A DNA stretch of 64,000 bases, from contig JAFQZS010000050.1 in NCBI GenBank assembly GCA_017405765.1, forward strand, positions 1 to 64,000. The letters run 5' to 3'. Source of the stretch: Clostridia bacterium (GTDB lineage: Bacteria > Bacillota > Clostridia > Oscillospirales > RGIG577). Positions 8,723 to 16,281 of this stretch are shown here, piece by piece. The notes below the pieces were generated by a model that was not told the DNA's origin, ran no database searches, and saw only the letters and a program-made list of their open reading frames with translations. Positions within the stretch are counted from its first letter, which is position 1, and each line of letters starts with the position of its first letter. The translations under genes and the position numbers were made by a program.

Positions 8723-9808
8723 TTAAAACTTTGTCGGATTTGACGTTAAGTATTTCTTTACCATAAGCGCCACTTTGAAAATGATCGCATGGTCGAATTC
8801 TCTTAAATCAAGTCCCGTGATCTTTCTTATTTTTTCTATCCTGTACACAAGCGTATTTCGATGCACGAACAGCTTTCTCGACGTTTCCGATACGTTCAGG
8901 TTATTTTCAAAGAACTTCTGTATCGTAAACAAAGTCTCGTTGTCAAGCGACTCAAGCGAGCCCTTCTTTAATACTTCCTGCAAAAACATCTCGCACAGCG
9001 TCGTGGGAAGCTGATATATAAGGCGGCCTATACCCAGATTCTCATAGCTTATTATAAGCTTCTCCTCGTCGAATATTTTGCCGACCTCGAGCGCTATTTC
9101 AGCCTCCTTGAAGGAGCGCGCAAGATCCTTTAAGTCGGTCACCATCGTGCCGATGCCGACAATGGATTTTACAAAAAGCTCACCGTGCAGCGTATTAACT
9201 ATAGTGCGCGCCGTTTTTTCAAAATCCTTTAGAGTAGCTGTGCTTTTTACTTCGTTTACAAGTACGATATCGTTTTCGTTGATATTTACGACGAAATCGC
9301 GGTTCCTGTTCGGGAACAGATTTGAAATGATGTCAAACACCGAAAAATCGGTCGAATCGATGGTTCGTATAAGAAATACAACGCGGCTCGTATCATTTTG
9401 AAAATGAAGCTCCTTGCTCTTAACGTAAATATCGTCAAAAAGCACGTTGTCTAAAATAATATTCTTTACAAAGGTGCTCTTTTCATATTTTTCATCATAA
9501 TACTGCTTTACGCTGTTCAAAGAAACGCCGATCATATTTGCAAACGTTAACGCAAGCTCGTCCTCACCCTCGACAAAAACGATAAAATCAAGATGCGTTT
9601 TCGTGCCGAAAGGCTTATACGTATATCCGCTTTGAACAAGCTTTTCAAATCCCTGATTTACATTTACGGACACCTCGTCACGTGATGTGCCCATCATAGC
9701 AAGATTAGTGCAGGCGATAACGGTACCTGCTTCATCAAGCACGCCGATAGTGCGGTCAACCGCGTCCTTCATCTCATGTATAACGCCCTGAAACAATCTT
9801 CCCGACAT
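8723..9808 (-). CDS. CdaR/PucR-family transcriptional regulator
   Basis: 361 residues. The C-terminal helix-turn-helix is typical of PucR/CdaR proteins (NVSETSRKLFVHRNTLVYRI, then EKIRKITGLDLREF). The middle (about 140-270) resembles the GGDEF-like linker domain of the family. The N-terminal region (IGVLDEAGTVIACTN) looks like a small sensing domain. By family these proteins activate genes for use of sugar acids, purines or other small molecules; the ligand is unknown. The start at 9808 is chosen over one 33 codons upstream because GGGAGG lies seven bases before it and MSGRLFQGVI fits the family start. The upstream neighbour is an odd ABC ATPase gene on the same strand, separated by a terminator. 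Confidence 0.85.
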   Translation of the reverse strand: MSGRLFQGVIHEMKDAVDRTIGVLDEAGTVIACTNLAMMGTSRDEVSVNVNQGFEKLVQSGYTYKPFGTKTHLDFIVFVEGEDELALTFANMIGVSLNSVKQYYDEKYEKSTFVKNIILDNVLFDDIYVKSKELHFQNDTSRVVFLIRTIDSTDFSVFDIISNLFPNRNRDFVVNINENDIVLVNEVKSTATLKDFEKTARTIVNTLHGELFVKSIVGIGTMVTDLKDLARSFKEAEIALEVGKIFDEEKLIISYENLGIGRLIYQLPTTLCEMFLQEVLKKGSLESLDNETLFTIQKFFENNLNVSETSRKLFVHRNTLVYRIEKIRKITGLDLREFDHAIIFKVALMVKKYLTSNPTKF

Positions 9809-10013
9809 TTTAACCTCCCAAACCGCCGCATCGGATAACAGACTGCTGCCGTCTGCGGTAAATTTTGACGGCGCAAACACCTGACATATGGCTAAAATCT
9901 TATGCAAATCAACTGTATTATGTTATTATGCACAATAATTCTACATAATCTCACATTATATTTTATAGTAAATTCTCAAGAAATACAATACCTTGTCAAA
10001 AGTTTTTTTGCTA

Positions 10014-10055
10014 TAAAAAAGAAAGCGACGAATTTTTGTTCGCGCTTTCTTTTTT
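10014..10055 (-). terminator. Terminator after the ABC ATPase gene
   Basis: Long stem AAAGAAAGCGCGAA / TTCG.CGCTTTCTTT (one bulge) with A-run and T-run flanks, starting just after the ATPase stop codon. Confidence 0.8.
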
Positions 10056-10058
10056 GAG

Positions 10059-11150
10059 TCAAAATATCGTTTTGCCGGTGTCTCTGTCAAATATAAAGAA
10101 TGAGCCTTTGCCTGCCTGAAGAGCAACTTTGTCGCCTTTTTTTATAGTCTCATCTATTGTTATATTTGCTTCAAATAATTTGCTCTTAAAAAGCCCTTTT
10201 CTTACTCCGTTTTCTTCCGTTATCTCTTCTATTCTACCCTTGACGCCCTTTTCCGCGTTTTTTTCGGGCCTTAGCGGATTGCGGCGGATACCTACCGTAA
10301 CTTCGCGTTCAACATAGCTTTTAAGCTTTTTGTTTTCGGGGGCGTCAATAGGTATCACTACAGATGCTTTATCAATAAAAAGCTCCAATCCGCCCTCTTC
10401 GTTCTCATTCAGCACGCCTTCCGTCGTCGTCATATTGAATTTGTTTATAAACTGCGCCACATAGACGTTCGTCGGATTTTCGTAGATTTTTTCAACGCTG
10501 TCTATCTGCTGTATATATCCGTTTTTGAGTACAACGGTACGCGCCTTTATGGCAAGCGCCTGCTCGGGATTATTTGTCGCAACTATCACTGTGTACCTGA
10601 ATTTTTTATTGACCTCTACTATGGCGTTCCAAAAGAGCTCCTGCTCAGGCGACGGAATATCGGGAAACGGCTCGTCTATCAGTATGATCTTAGGCTCCCT
10701 TATCACGGCGCGCGCAAGTATAAGGTTAAAGCTTTCCGCCGAAGTAAGATTCTCCGGAAGCTTTTTAAGCGTATCGGATATGCCCATATCCTCCGCCGTT
10801 TTCATTATCCTGTTATGACGTTCTTCTTTGGAGCACTTAACAAGCCTTAAGCTGAAATCGAGATTATCATATACTGTATGCCCCGGATAAAAAGTATGAC
10901 TGGGAAATATAACGGCGACTTCTCTCTCCTTGGGAAGTAACCCCGCGCAGTTGTGCTGATCTATGAATATTTCTCCTTCATCAGCCGTTTCCAATCCGCA
11001 GATCATATTGATAATGGTGCTTTTTCCCGAGCCCTTCGGACCCGCAAGAACTGTAAGCTCGCCTTTTGTCAGTTCGAGATTGAAATTGGAAACGGCGTTT
11101 ATCCCATTTCCGTAACGTTTTGATACTCCTTTAAGCAATAATCCGGACAT
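10059..11150 (-). CDS. MalK/UgpC-like ABC ATPase with degenerate catalytic motifs
   Basis: 363 residues, laid out like sugar-transporter ATPases: nucleotide-binding domain 1-235 and a C-terminal TOBE-like regulatory domain about 240-360. Walker A (GPKGSGKST) and Walker B with its glutamate (IILIDEP) are intact. The Q-loop reads IFPSHTFYP instead of VFQnyaLYP, the signature LTSAE instead of LSGGQ, the D-loop FPDIP instead of LSNLD, and the switch ATNNPEQ has Asn where His is expected. No permease or binding-protein gene is near. It may bind ATP but hydrolyse it poorly, acting as a regulator or as an orphan sugar ATPase. The start at 11150 has a GGGGGTAA site. The same-strand CdaR-type gene lies 250 bases downstream. 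Confidence 0.82.
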   Translation of the reverse strand: MSGLLLKGVSKRYGNGINAVSNFNLELTKGELTVLAGPKGSGKSTIINMICGLETADEGEIFIDQHNCAGLLPKEREVAVIFPSHTFYPGHTVYDNLDFSLRLVKCSKEERHNRIMKTAEDMGISDTLKKLPENLTSAESFNLILARAVIREPKIILIDEPFPDIPSPEQELFWNAIVEVNKKFRYTVIVATNNPEQALAIKARTVVLKNGYIQQIDSVEKIYENPTNVYVAQFINKFNMTTTEGVLNENEEGGLELFIDKASVVIPIDAPENKKLKSYVEREVTVGIRRNPLRPEKNAEKGVKGRIEEITEENGVRKGLFKSKLFEANITIDETIKKGDKVALQAGKGSFFIFDRDTGKTIF

Positions 11151-11267
11151 CTTTATTACCCCCGTATTTTTTTGCATGAATATATATTACCACAAAAAAC
11201 GATGTGCGGACGTTAAAATGTATCAAATCGGAAAATTTTACTCATTGCACAAAAAACATTTTCAAAA

Positions 11268-11975
11268 TCAATCGATTTTAACAAAAACACTCGCGCGTTC
11301 TTCATCGCTAAGCTCCCTTGCGCTGCCTTCTTTTAAATCATCGGGAAGCCTAAGTCCGCCGAAGGATATGCGCCTAAGCTCGACTACGCTGTTCCCTCTC
11401 GCGCCGAACATTTGCTTTATCTGATGATACCTTCCCTCGCTTATTGTAACTCTTGCGCTGCGCTCTCCCGTTATAACAAGCTCTGCGCTCTTTGTAAGAT
11501 ATCCGCCTTCGATGTATATGCCGTCTTTGAACGCCTTCACATCATCTTCGCCTACCGGGCAAGAAAGCGTAACAAGATATGTCTTTTTTACATGGGACTT
11601 TGGCGACAATGCCTCATGTGCGAACTGACCGTCGTTCGTCAGTATCATAAGGCCCGTTGTATATTTGTCAAGCCTGCCCGCCACGAAAAGCGAGCGGCCC
11701 TTATATTCTTCGGGCAAAAGCTCCATCACGGTGCGCTCGGCCTTGTCTTGTGTCGCGCTTACGTATCCTGCGGGCTTATTTAGCATGATATAAAGATACG
11801 GCTTATACTCAATAGTTCTTCCGTCAAGCGTTACAGTATCGCGCGTTTCGTCTATTTTCATATCGGGCGAGCGCACGGGCACGGCGTTCACGCTTACCCT
11901 CCCCTGTCTTATCAGCTTTTTTATCTCGCTTCGGCTTTCGCTTGTACATTCCGAAAGCATTTTGTCAAGTCTCAT
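11268..11975 (-). CDS. Pseudouridine synthase of the RsuA/RluB/E/F family
   Basis: 235 residues. S4 RNA-binding domain at 1-60 (MRLDKMLSECTSESRSEIKK), then the catalytic domain with the GRLDKYTTGLMILTNDG motif, whose Asp is the catalytic residue. A KTYLV segment and an EGRYHQIKQMFGARGN motif follow, as in 16S rRNA U516 synthase RsuA. It modifies uridine in rRNA. Same strand as the ABC ATPase downstream but with its own ribosome site; no clear operon. RsuA is favoured over RluB/E/F by length; the exact target base cannot be read from sequence. Confidence 0.9.
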   Translation of the reverse strand: MRLDKMLSECTSESRSEIKKLIRQGRVSVNAVPVRSPDMKIDETRDTVTLDGRTIEYKPYLYIMLNKPAGYVSATQDKAERTVMELLPEEYKGRSLFVAGRLDKYTTGLMILTNDGQFAHEALSPKSHVKKTYLVTLSCPVGEDDVKAFKDGIYIEGGYLTKSAELVITGERSARVTISEGRYHQIKQMFGARGNSVVELRRISFGGLRLPDDLKEGSARELSDEERASVFVKID

Positions 11976-12042
11976 GCCGCTACCTCTTTATCATATTTTT
12001 AAGTTTTGAAAATATATATCTTAAAGAAAAGGAAGTGAGTGT

Positions 12043-12516
12043 ATGTTTATTTTTACTTTTAAGGCCACAAAAAAGCGCGCCGTTATATTCTTTATAGCTG
12101 CATGTCTCATTGTCGGCGCTTTTATGTTCGCGCAAAGCCTGCAAAAAAGCGCTTCTGTTTCGGCAGAAGCTGATGAAAAGACGGGGATCTCAAACAATGA
12201 ACAGCGCGTATTCTACCTTGAAAGCATGGGCTATCTCGTAAATCCCGACCCTTTAGAAACAGAAGAGATACAAATACCGGATGACTTCGGCGACGTCTAT
12301 TCGCGCTATAACGAGCTTCAGAAAGCAGTCGGCTTCGACCTTGAGCCATACCGCGGTGAGCACTGCATGAGATACACTTATCAAATACACAACTTCGATG
12401 AAGCCGAATATACCGTATACGCAGATCTCATTACCAAAGACGGACGCGTTATAGGCGGAGACATATGCAGCCGCGAGCTTGACGGTTTTATGCTTCCTTT
12501 AAAGCCGCTCGAATAG
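12043..12516 (+). CDS. DUF4830-like membrane-anchored or exported protein
   Basis: 157 residues. An N-terminal hydrophobic segment (about 12-32) is followed by an extracytoplasmic domain containing GFDLEPYRGEHCMRYTY and a C-terminal GRVIGGDICS segment. This pattern resembles proteins annotated with DUF4830 in Clostridia. It is probably membrane anchored with the domain outside. The function is unknown. The ribosome site is AAGGAAGTGAG. It converges with the metallophosphoesterase gene, only two bases apart, with no terminator visible between them. Confidence 0.75.
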   Translation: MFIFTFKATKKRAVIFFIAACLIVGAFMFAQSLQKSASVSAEADEKTGISNNEQRVFYLESMGYLVNPDPLETEEIQIPDDFGDVYSRYNELQKAVGFDLEPYRGEHCMRYTYQIHNFDEAEYTVYADLITKDGRVIGGDICSRELDGFMLPLKPLE

Positions 12517-12518
12517 CG

Positions 12519-13292
12519 TTACTTGCCCATAAGCGTTACTATCACAAGCTGCTGAGGATTGAATAAGCGCAGCAAATGGCGCTCTATTGCCAATCCCCGG
12601 CTTATTATGAGCTTTAATCCGTCAACATCGTACTCCCCTTCGCTAAGCTCGGGGAAAAGCCCCTGGCCGGAAGAATATAAGCCGCGTTTCTTAAACGGCG
12701 TTCGTATCTGCCCCCCGTGCGTATGACCGCTGAGCGCGGCGTCAAAACCGTATCCCGCAAAGTATCTTGCCATATGCGGCTTATGGAGGAGAAGTATCTT
12801 CGCAAGGCGCTCCGCTTTAAGCGGCTCAAGCGCCTTTTTTGCGTCCTCAAGCCAAAGCTCGGCGCTTTCATAGCCGCTTTCGTCGTCAAGACCGGCCAAA
12901 ATGAATTCGCAGCCCGAAACGTTCAGTCTCACGTATTCGTTAGTAAGCACCTTTATTCCGAACCGCGCCATATCCTCTTTTATCTTAGGCACATCGTCTC
13001 GTCTGTATTCGTGGTTCCCCGTCACGTAGAACGACGGTATGCGGGGCGCAAGCTTTTGTGCAAAAACATACGCGCCGCGCTCGGATATTTTTTCGTCAAC
13101 GATATCTCCGGCAAGCAAGGCAATATCGGGCGACTGTGAAAAAATAAGCGATAAAATGCTGTCTTGCTCGTTTCTGTACATATAGCTGTGAAGGTCGCTT
13201 ATAAGCGCGATCTTAAGCGCGCTCCCCGCAGGCAGCTTTGGCGTGTATATATCAAAATTTGTTACTTCTATATTGCGTTCACGCGTGAACAT
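12519..13292 (-). CDS. Calcineurin-like metallophosphoesterase (YkuE/YaeI type)
   Basis: 257 residues. Metal-binding motifs are in order: SDLHSY, GDIVD, GNHEYR, LLLHKPH and SGHTHGGQ. The order and spacing fit the YkuE-like phosphoesterase family, some of which act on membrane lipids; the substrate here is unknown. The start at 13292 is preferred over one 49 codons upstream because AGGAGA lies ten bases before it and the upstream stretch is not conserved-looking. No signal peptide follows from this start. Confidence 0.88.
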   Translation of the reverse strand: MFTRERNIEVTNFDIYTPKLPAGSALKIALISDLHSYMYRNEQDSILSLIFSQSPDIALLAGDIVDEKISERGAYVFAQKLAPRIPSFYVTGNHEYRRDDVPKIKEDMARFGIKVLTNEYVRLNVSGCEFILAGLDDESGYESAELWLEDAKKALEPLKAERLAKILLLHKPHMARYFAGYGFDAALSGHTHGGQIRTPFKKRGLYSSGQGLFPELSEGEYDVDGLKLIISRGLAIERHLLRLFNPQQLVIVTLMGK

Positions 13293-13383
13293 CAACAAAT
13301 CTCCTTTTTTATATGCATAAACATCCTTAGCTATTATACCAAAGCATTCGCTTCCTGACACACCGTTTTGTAAAAAATATTTA

Positions 13384-13419
13384 TTGATTTTAAAAAAACC
13401 CTGTGATATACTAGGTTTA
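13384..13419 (+). promoter_or_regulatory. rrf2 promoter with TAGGTTTA operator candidate
   Basis: TTGATT (13384-13389), 17-base spacer, TATACT (13407-13412). The octamer TAGGTTTA (13412-13419) begins on the last base of the -10 box and would cover the transcription start. The same octamer recurs at the cysK, hydE and nifS promoters, so this is probably an autoregulatory site. Confidence 0.65.
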
Positions 13420-13437
13420 TAGGGGAGGTATACTAAC

Positions 13438-13863
13438 ATGATGATATCAACAAGGGGGCGTCACGCCCTGAGCGTAATGCTGGACCTTGCAGAGCATGAA
13501 GGACAGGGATCTGTGCCGCTCAAAGATATTGCTGCCCGCCATGAGATCTCGGAAAAATATCTTGAAAGCATTGTGGCTATTTTAAGCAAAGCCGGATTTG
13601 TTTCAGGGGTGCGCGGAAAAGGCGGCGGCTATACTCTCACAAAAGAACCCAATATGTACACTGTAGGAAGTATACTTAAACTTACGGAGCTGAGCCTTTC
13701 GCCCGTGTCCTGCGTGGGAGACAAAGCAAGCGTATGCGACCATGCCGAAAAATGCATTACGCTTCCGATGTGGGAGCGTCTCGACTCCATGATCAATAAT
13801 TATCTTGAAAGCATAACGATATGCGATCTGCTTAACCGCGAATACAACTGCTGTGAAAAATAA
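13438..13863 (+). CDS. Rrf2-family transcriptional regulator (IscR/CymR-like)
   Basis: 141 residues. The N-terminal winged helix-turn-helix (STRGRHALSVMLDLAEH, then EISEKYLESIVAILSKAGFV) is typical of Rrf2. In the C-terminal half three cysteines (SCVGDKASVCDHAEKCITLP) sit where IscR-type members bind an Fe-S cluster, so it may sense Fe-S or cysteine status. It is surrounded by cysK, hydE, mnmA, nifS and nifU. The start follows GGGGAGG by ten bases; a second ATG is adjacent and cannot be excluded. Its promoter and three neighbouring promoters carry TAGGTTTA. The ligand (cluster or CysK complex) is undecided. Confidence 0.9.
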   Translation: MMISTRGRHALSVMLDLAEHEGQGSVPLKDIAARHEISEKYLESIVAILSKAGFVSGVRGKGGGYTLTKEPNMYTVGSILKLTELSLSPVSCVGDKASVCDHAEKCITLPMWERLDSMINNYLESITICDLLNREYNCCEK

Positions 13864-13864
13864 T

Positions 13865-13900
13865 AAAAGTCTCGGATCATCCGTATGACCCGAGACTTTT
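13865..13900. terminator. Bidirectional terminator between rrf2 and cysK
   Basis: Stem AAAAGTCTCGG / CCGAGACTTTT with a 14-base loop. It lies between converging genes and has A/T runs on both sides. Confidence 0.85.
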
Positions 13901-13911
13901 GTTTTTATATA

Positions 13912-14841
13912 TCACTCACTGAACATTGCAGTGGAAAGGTATCTCTCGCCTGTATCCGGAAGCAGCGCGACTATCACTTTCCCCTTGTTTTCGGGACGCT
14001 TTGCAAGCTCCGAGGCAGCCCATAGAGACGCGCCCGACGAAATGCCTACAAGCAGCCCTTCCTCCTTTGCAAGCTCGCGTCCCACCGAAAAGGCGTCTTC
14101 GTGGTCAACGGGGATTATCTCGTCATAGATATCGGTGTTGAGCGTATCGGGAACAAAGCCGGCTCCTATGCCCTGTATCTTATGCGGTCCCGCAGTACCC
14201 TTTGAAAGCACAGGCGATGTAGAGGGCTCGACGGCCACGATCTTAACATTGGGATTTTGGCTCTTTAAGTATTCGCCCACGCCCGTAAGCGTACCGCCAG
14301 TGCCGACGCCGGCTACAAATATATCTACCTTTCCGTCTGTATCTCTCCAGATCTCGGGACCCGTAGTCGCCTTATGTATCGCCGGGTTTGCCGGATTTGT
14401 AAACTGACTGGGGATAAAGCTGTTTTCTATACTCTCCGAAAGCTCCTTTGCCTTTTCAATAGCGCCCTTCATACCTTTAGAGCCGTCGGTTAAAACAAGC
14501 TGCGCGCCGTATGCTTTCAAAAGATTTCTTCTCTCAACGCTCATTGTTTCAGGCATTGTAAGTATTATTTTGTATCCTCTCGAAGCCGCTACCGACGCAA
14601 GGCCTATGCCTGTATTTCCGCTCGTAGGTTCTATTATTACCGCGCCCGGCTTTAAAACGCCCTTCTCTTCGGCGTCGTCTATCATTGCTTTTGCAATTCT
14701 GTCCTTAACGCTGCCTGCCGGATTAAAGTATTCGAGCTTTGCGTAAACATCAGTCAGAAGTCCGCGCTTTTTTGAAAAGCCTTCAAGCTTTAAAAGCGGA
14801 GTATTGCCTATAAGGTCAGTTATTTTATTATATACTTTCAT
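13912..14841 (-). CDS. cysK: Cysteine synthase A (O-acetylserine sulfhydrylase)
   Basis: 309 residues, the normal family length. The PLP lysine is in [11 protein letters not shown]; the TSGNTG substrate loop and a GTGGTLTG phosphate-binding loop are present. It makes cysteine from O-acetylserine and sulfide in the cytoplasm. Its transcript has a long leader (about 140 bases) with a short Cys-ending open reading frame, a hairpin and an operator-like dyad at the promoter, so regulation by Rrf2 and by cysteine supply is plausible. It is transcribed divergently from hydE. Confidence 0.95.
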   Translation of the reverse strand: MKVYNKITDLIGNTPLLKLEGFSKKRGLLTDVYAKLEYFNPAGSVKDRIAKAMIDDAEEKGVLKPGAVIIEPTSGNTGIGLASVAASRGYKIILTMPETMSVERRNLLKAYGAQLVLTDGSKGMKGAIEKAKELSESIENSFIPSQFTNPANPAIHKATTGPEIWRDTDGKVDIFVAGVGTGGTLTGVGEYLKSQNPNVKIVAVEPSTSPVLSKGTAGPHKIQGIGAGFVPDTLNTDIYDEIIPVDHEDAFSVGRELAKEEGLLVGISSGASLWAASELAKRPENKGKVIVALLPDTGERYLSTAMFSE

Positions 14842-14886
14842 GGTTTATTCTCCTTTTTTATATTTATCTTTATATATATTCGGTTA

Positions 14887-14912
14887 CGCGATGTTTCACC
14901 TTCAACATCGCG
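14887..14912 (-). promoter_or_regulatory. Leader hairpin overlapping the cysK leader-peptide stop
   Basis: Perfect 9-bp stem CGCGATGTT / AACATCGCG with an 8-base loop. The 5' arm contains the last Cys codon (TGT) and the first base of the TGA stop of the leader peptide. There is no T-run, so it is not an intrinsic terminator. A ribosome on the Cys or stop codon would prevent the stem from forming. Confidence 0.6.
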
Positions 14913-14934
14913 CCCAAAGGCTTATCGGTCTCAT
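14902..14934 (-). CDS. Ten-residue cysK leader peptide MRPISLWARC
   Basis: An ATG seven bases after a perfect AGGAGGT encodes MRPISLWARC and stops at TGA. It lies in the 5' leader of cysK, about 60 bases before the cysK ATG. Such a strong ribosome site in a leader, with Cys as the last codon and a hairpin over the stop, suggests a cysteine-responsive leader peptide. It could instead be a chance reading frame, but the ribosome site argues against that. Confidence 0.6.
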   Translation of the reverse strand: MRPISLWARC

Positions 14935-14961
14935 CGAATTACCTCCTTGATTTAATTCCCA

Positions 14962-15016
14962 TTAAACCTAGCTATTTTATAGGCTTAATTATAGCACTCC
15001 TTTTTTCTCTTGTCAA
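14962..15016 (-). promoter_or_regulatory. cysK promoter with inverted-repeat operator
   Basis: Minus-strand TTGACA (15016-15011), 17-base spacer, TATAAT (14993-14988). Immediately downstream lies an imperfect dyad, TTAAACCTA (14962-14970) and TAGGCTTAA (14980-14988), one mismatch in nine, which covers the transcription start. The half-site is the complement of the TAGGTTTA octamer at rrf2, hydE and nifS. A repressor bound here would block transcription. Confidence 0.7.
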
Positions 15017-15041
15017 TACGAATATATATTTTTTCTTTTTC

Positions 15042-15131
15042 TTGACAAAAACAACGATCGGACATACAATTTAATCATATTATTCATATAGGTTTAATAT
15101 ATTTGACGCAGTTTTTGATCAGCTGTATATT
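15042..15131 (+). promoter_or_regulatory. Two hydE promoters flanking a TAGGTTTA site
   Basis: P1: TTGACA (15042-15047), 17 bases, TACAAT (15065-15070). P2: TTGACG (15103-15108), 17 bases, TATATT (15126-15131). The octamer TAGGTTTA lies at 15089-15096, downstream of P1 and just upstream of P2, so one protein could repress P1 and affect P2 differently. Confidence 0.6.
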
Positions 15132-15186
15132 TTATTTGTCTTATATGATATTATAAACGTATAAAGCATTTGGGAGTAACGGACAA

Positions 15187-16242
15187 ATGACGGATTTAAA
15201 AGGCTTGATAAAAAAGCTTAAAGACGAGCGCACGCTTTCGGACAGCGAGCTTAAAGAGATCATGCTTTGCGAAAGCGAAAAAGATGCGCTCTACAGCTGT
15301 GCAGACGACGTAAGGCGTTCCATATACGGCGATAAAGTATATATACGCGGTCTTATTGAATTTACCAATCACTGCAAAAACAACTGCTACTACTGCGGTA
15401 TACGAAGGGGCAATCAAACTCTTTTTCGGTACAGGCTTTCAAAAGACGAGATACTTGAATGCTGCACGGAAGGCTACGCTCTCGGTTTTCGCACCTTTGT
15501 GCTTCAAGGAGGAGAGGACCCTTATTTCAAAGACGACGTGATGTGCGATATCATCTCTGCCGTGCGAGAAAGCTTTCCCGACTGCGCCATAACGCTTTCC
15601 GTGGGTGAAAAGCCTAAAGAGAGTTACCGCGCCTATTTTGAAGCAGGTGCAAACCGCTATCTTCTGCGGCATGAAACTGCCGAAGAAGAGCATTATAAAA
15701 AGCTTCACCCCGAAAGCATGAGTCTTAAAAACAGGAAAAAGTGCCTTTATGATCTGAAAGAGATCGGCTTTGAGGTTGGATCGGGATTCATGGTAGGCTC
15801 GCCTTATCAGACGCTTGACGATCTTGTTGCGGATCTGCGTTTTTTGCAACAGCTTCAGCCTGAAATGATCGGCATAGGACCATATATTACGCATCCCGCC
15901 ACTCCGTTCGCCGATAAGGAAAACGGCAGCTTTCCGCTTACGCTGAGCCTCATTTCCATACTTCGCCTTATGTTCCCCTATGCGCTTATCCCAGCGACAA
16001 CGGCGCTCGGCACTATTCATCCCGAGGGACGCGAGATGGGGCTTCGTGCGGGCGCAAACGTAGTTATGCCTAATCTCTCCCCCGTGCGAACGAGAGCGCT
16101 TTACGAGCTTTATGAGAATAAGATATGCACCGGAGAAGAATCGGCTCAGTGCCTCGGATGCCTCCGACGGCGCATAGAAAGCGCAGGCTACAGGATAGTA
16201 ACAGACATAGGAAGCGCAAAGCGCGACCCCGGGCTTATTTAA
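15187..16242 (+). CDS. hydE: [FeFe]-hydrogenase H-cluster radical SAM maturase HydE
   Basis: 351 residues. The radical SAM cluster motif CKNNCYYCG (C-x3-C-x2-C) is at about 62-70. The sequence has HydE features: a YRLSKDEIL stretch, LQGGEDPYF, the LRHETAEEEHYKKLHP segment and GSGFMVGSPYQT. HydE helps build the diiron subcluster of [FeFe]-hydrogenase. HydF, HydG and a hydrogenase are not in this window. Next to PylB/BioB-like relatives HydE is the best fit. Ribosome site GGGAG. The mnmA gene follows 40 bases downstream on the same strand. Confidence 0.88.
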   Translation: MTDLKGLIKKLKDERTLSDSELKEIMLCESEKDALYSCADDVRRSIYGDKVYIRGLIEFTNHCKNNCYYCGIRRGNQTLFRYRLSKDEILECCTEGYALGFRTFVLQGGEDPYFKDDVMCDIISAVRESFPDCAITLSVGEKPKESYRAYFEAGANRYLLRHETAEEEHYKKLHPESMSLKNRKKCLYDLKEIGFEVGSGFMVGSPYQTLDDLVADLRFLQQLQPEMIGIGPYITHPATPFADKENGSFPLTLSLISILRLMFPYALIPATTALGTIHPEGREMGLRAGANVVMPNLSPVRTRALYELYENKICTGEESAQCLGCLRRRIESAGYRIVTDIGSAKRDPGLI

Positions 16243-16281
16243 CTTAAGTCGGCAATATATAAAAAAGAGGTAACTTTCATT

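Noticed and set aside
15439-16020. Open frame antisense to hydE
   Set aside because: Low-complexity, Arg- and Phe-rich translation with no ribosome site; the HydE reading on the other strand is unambiguous.
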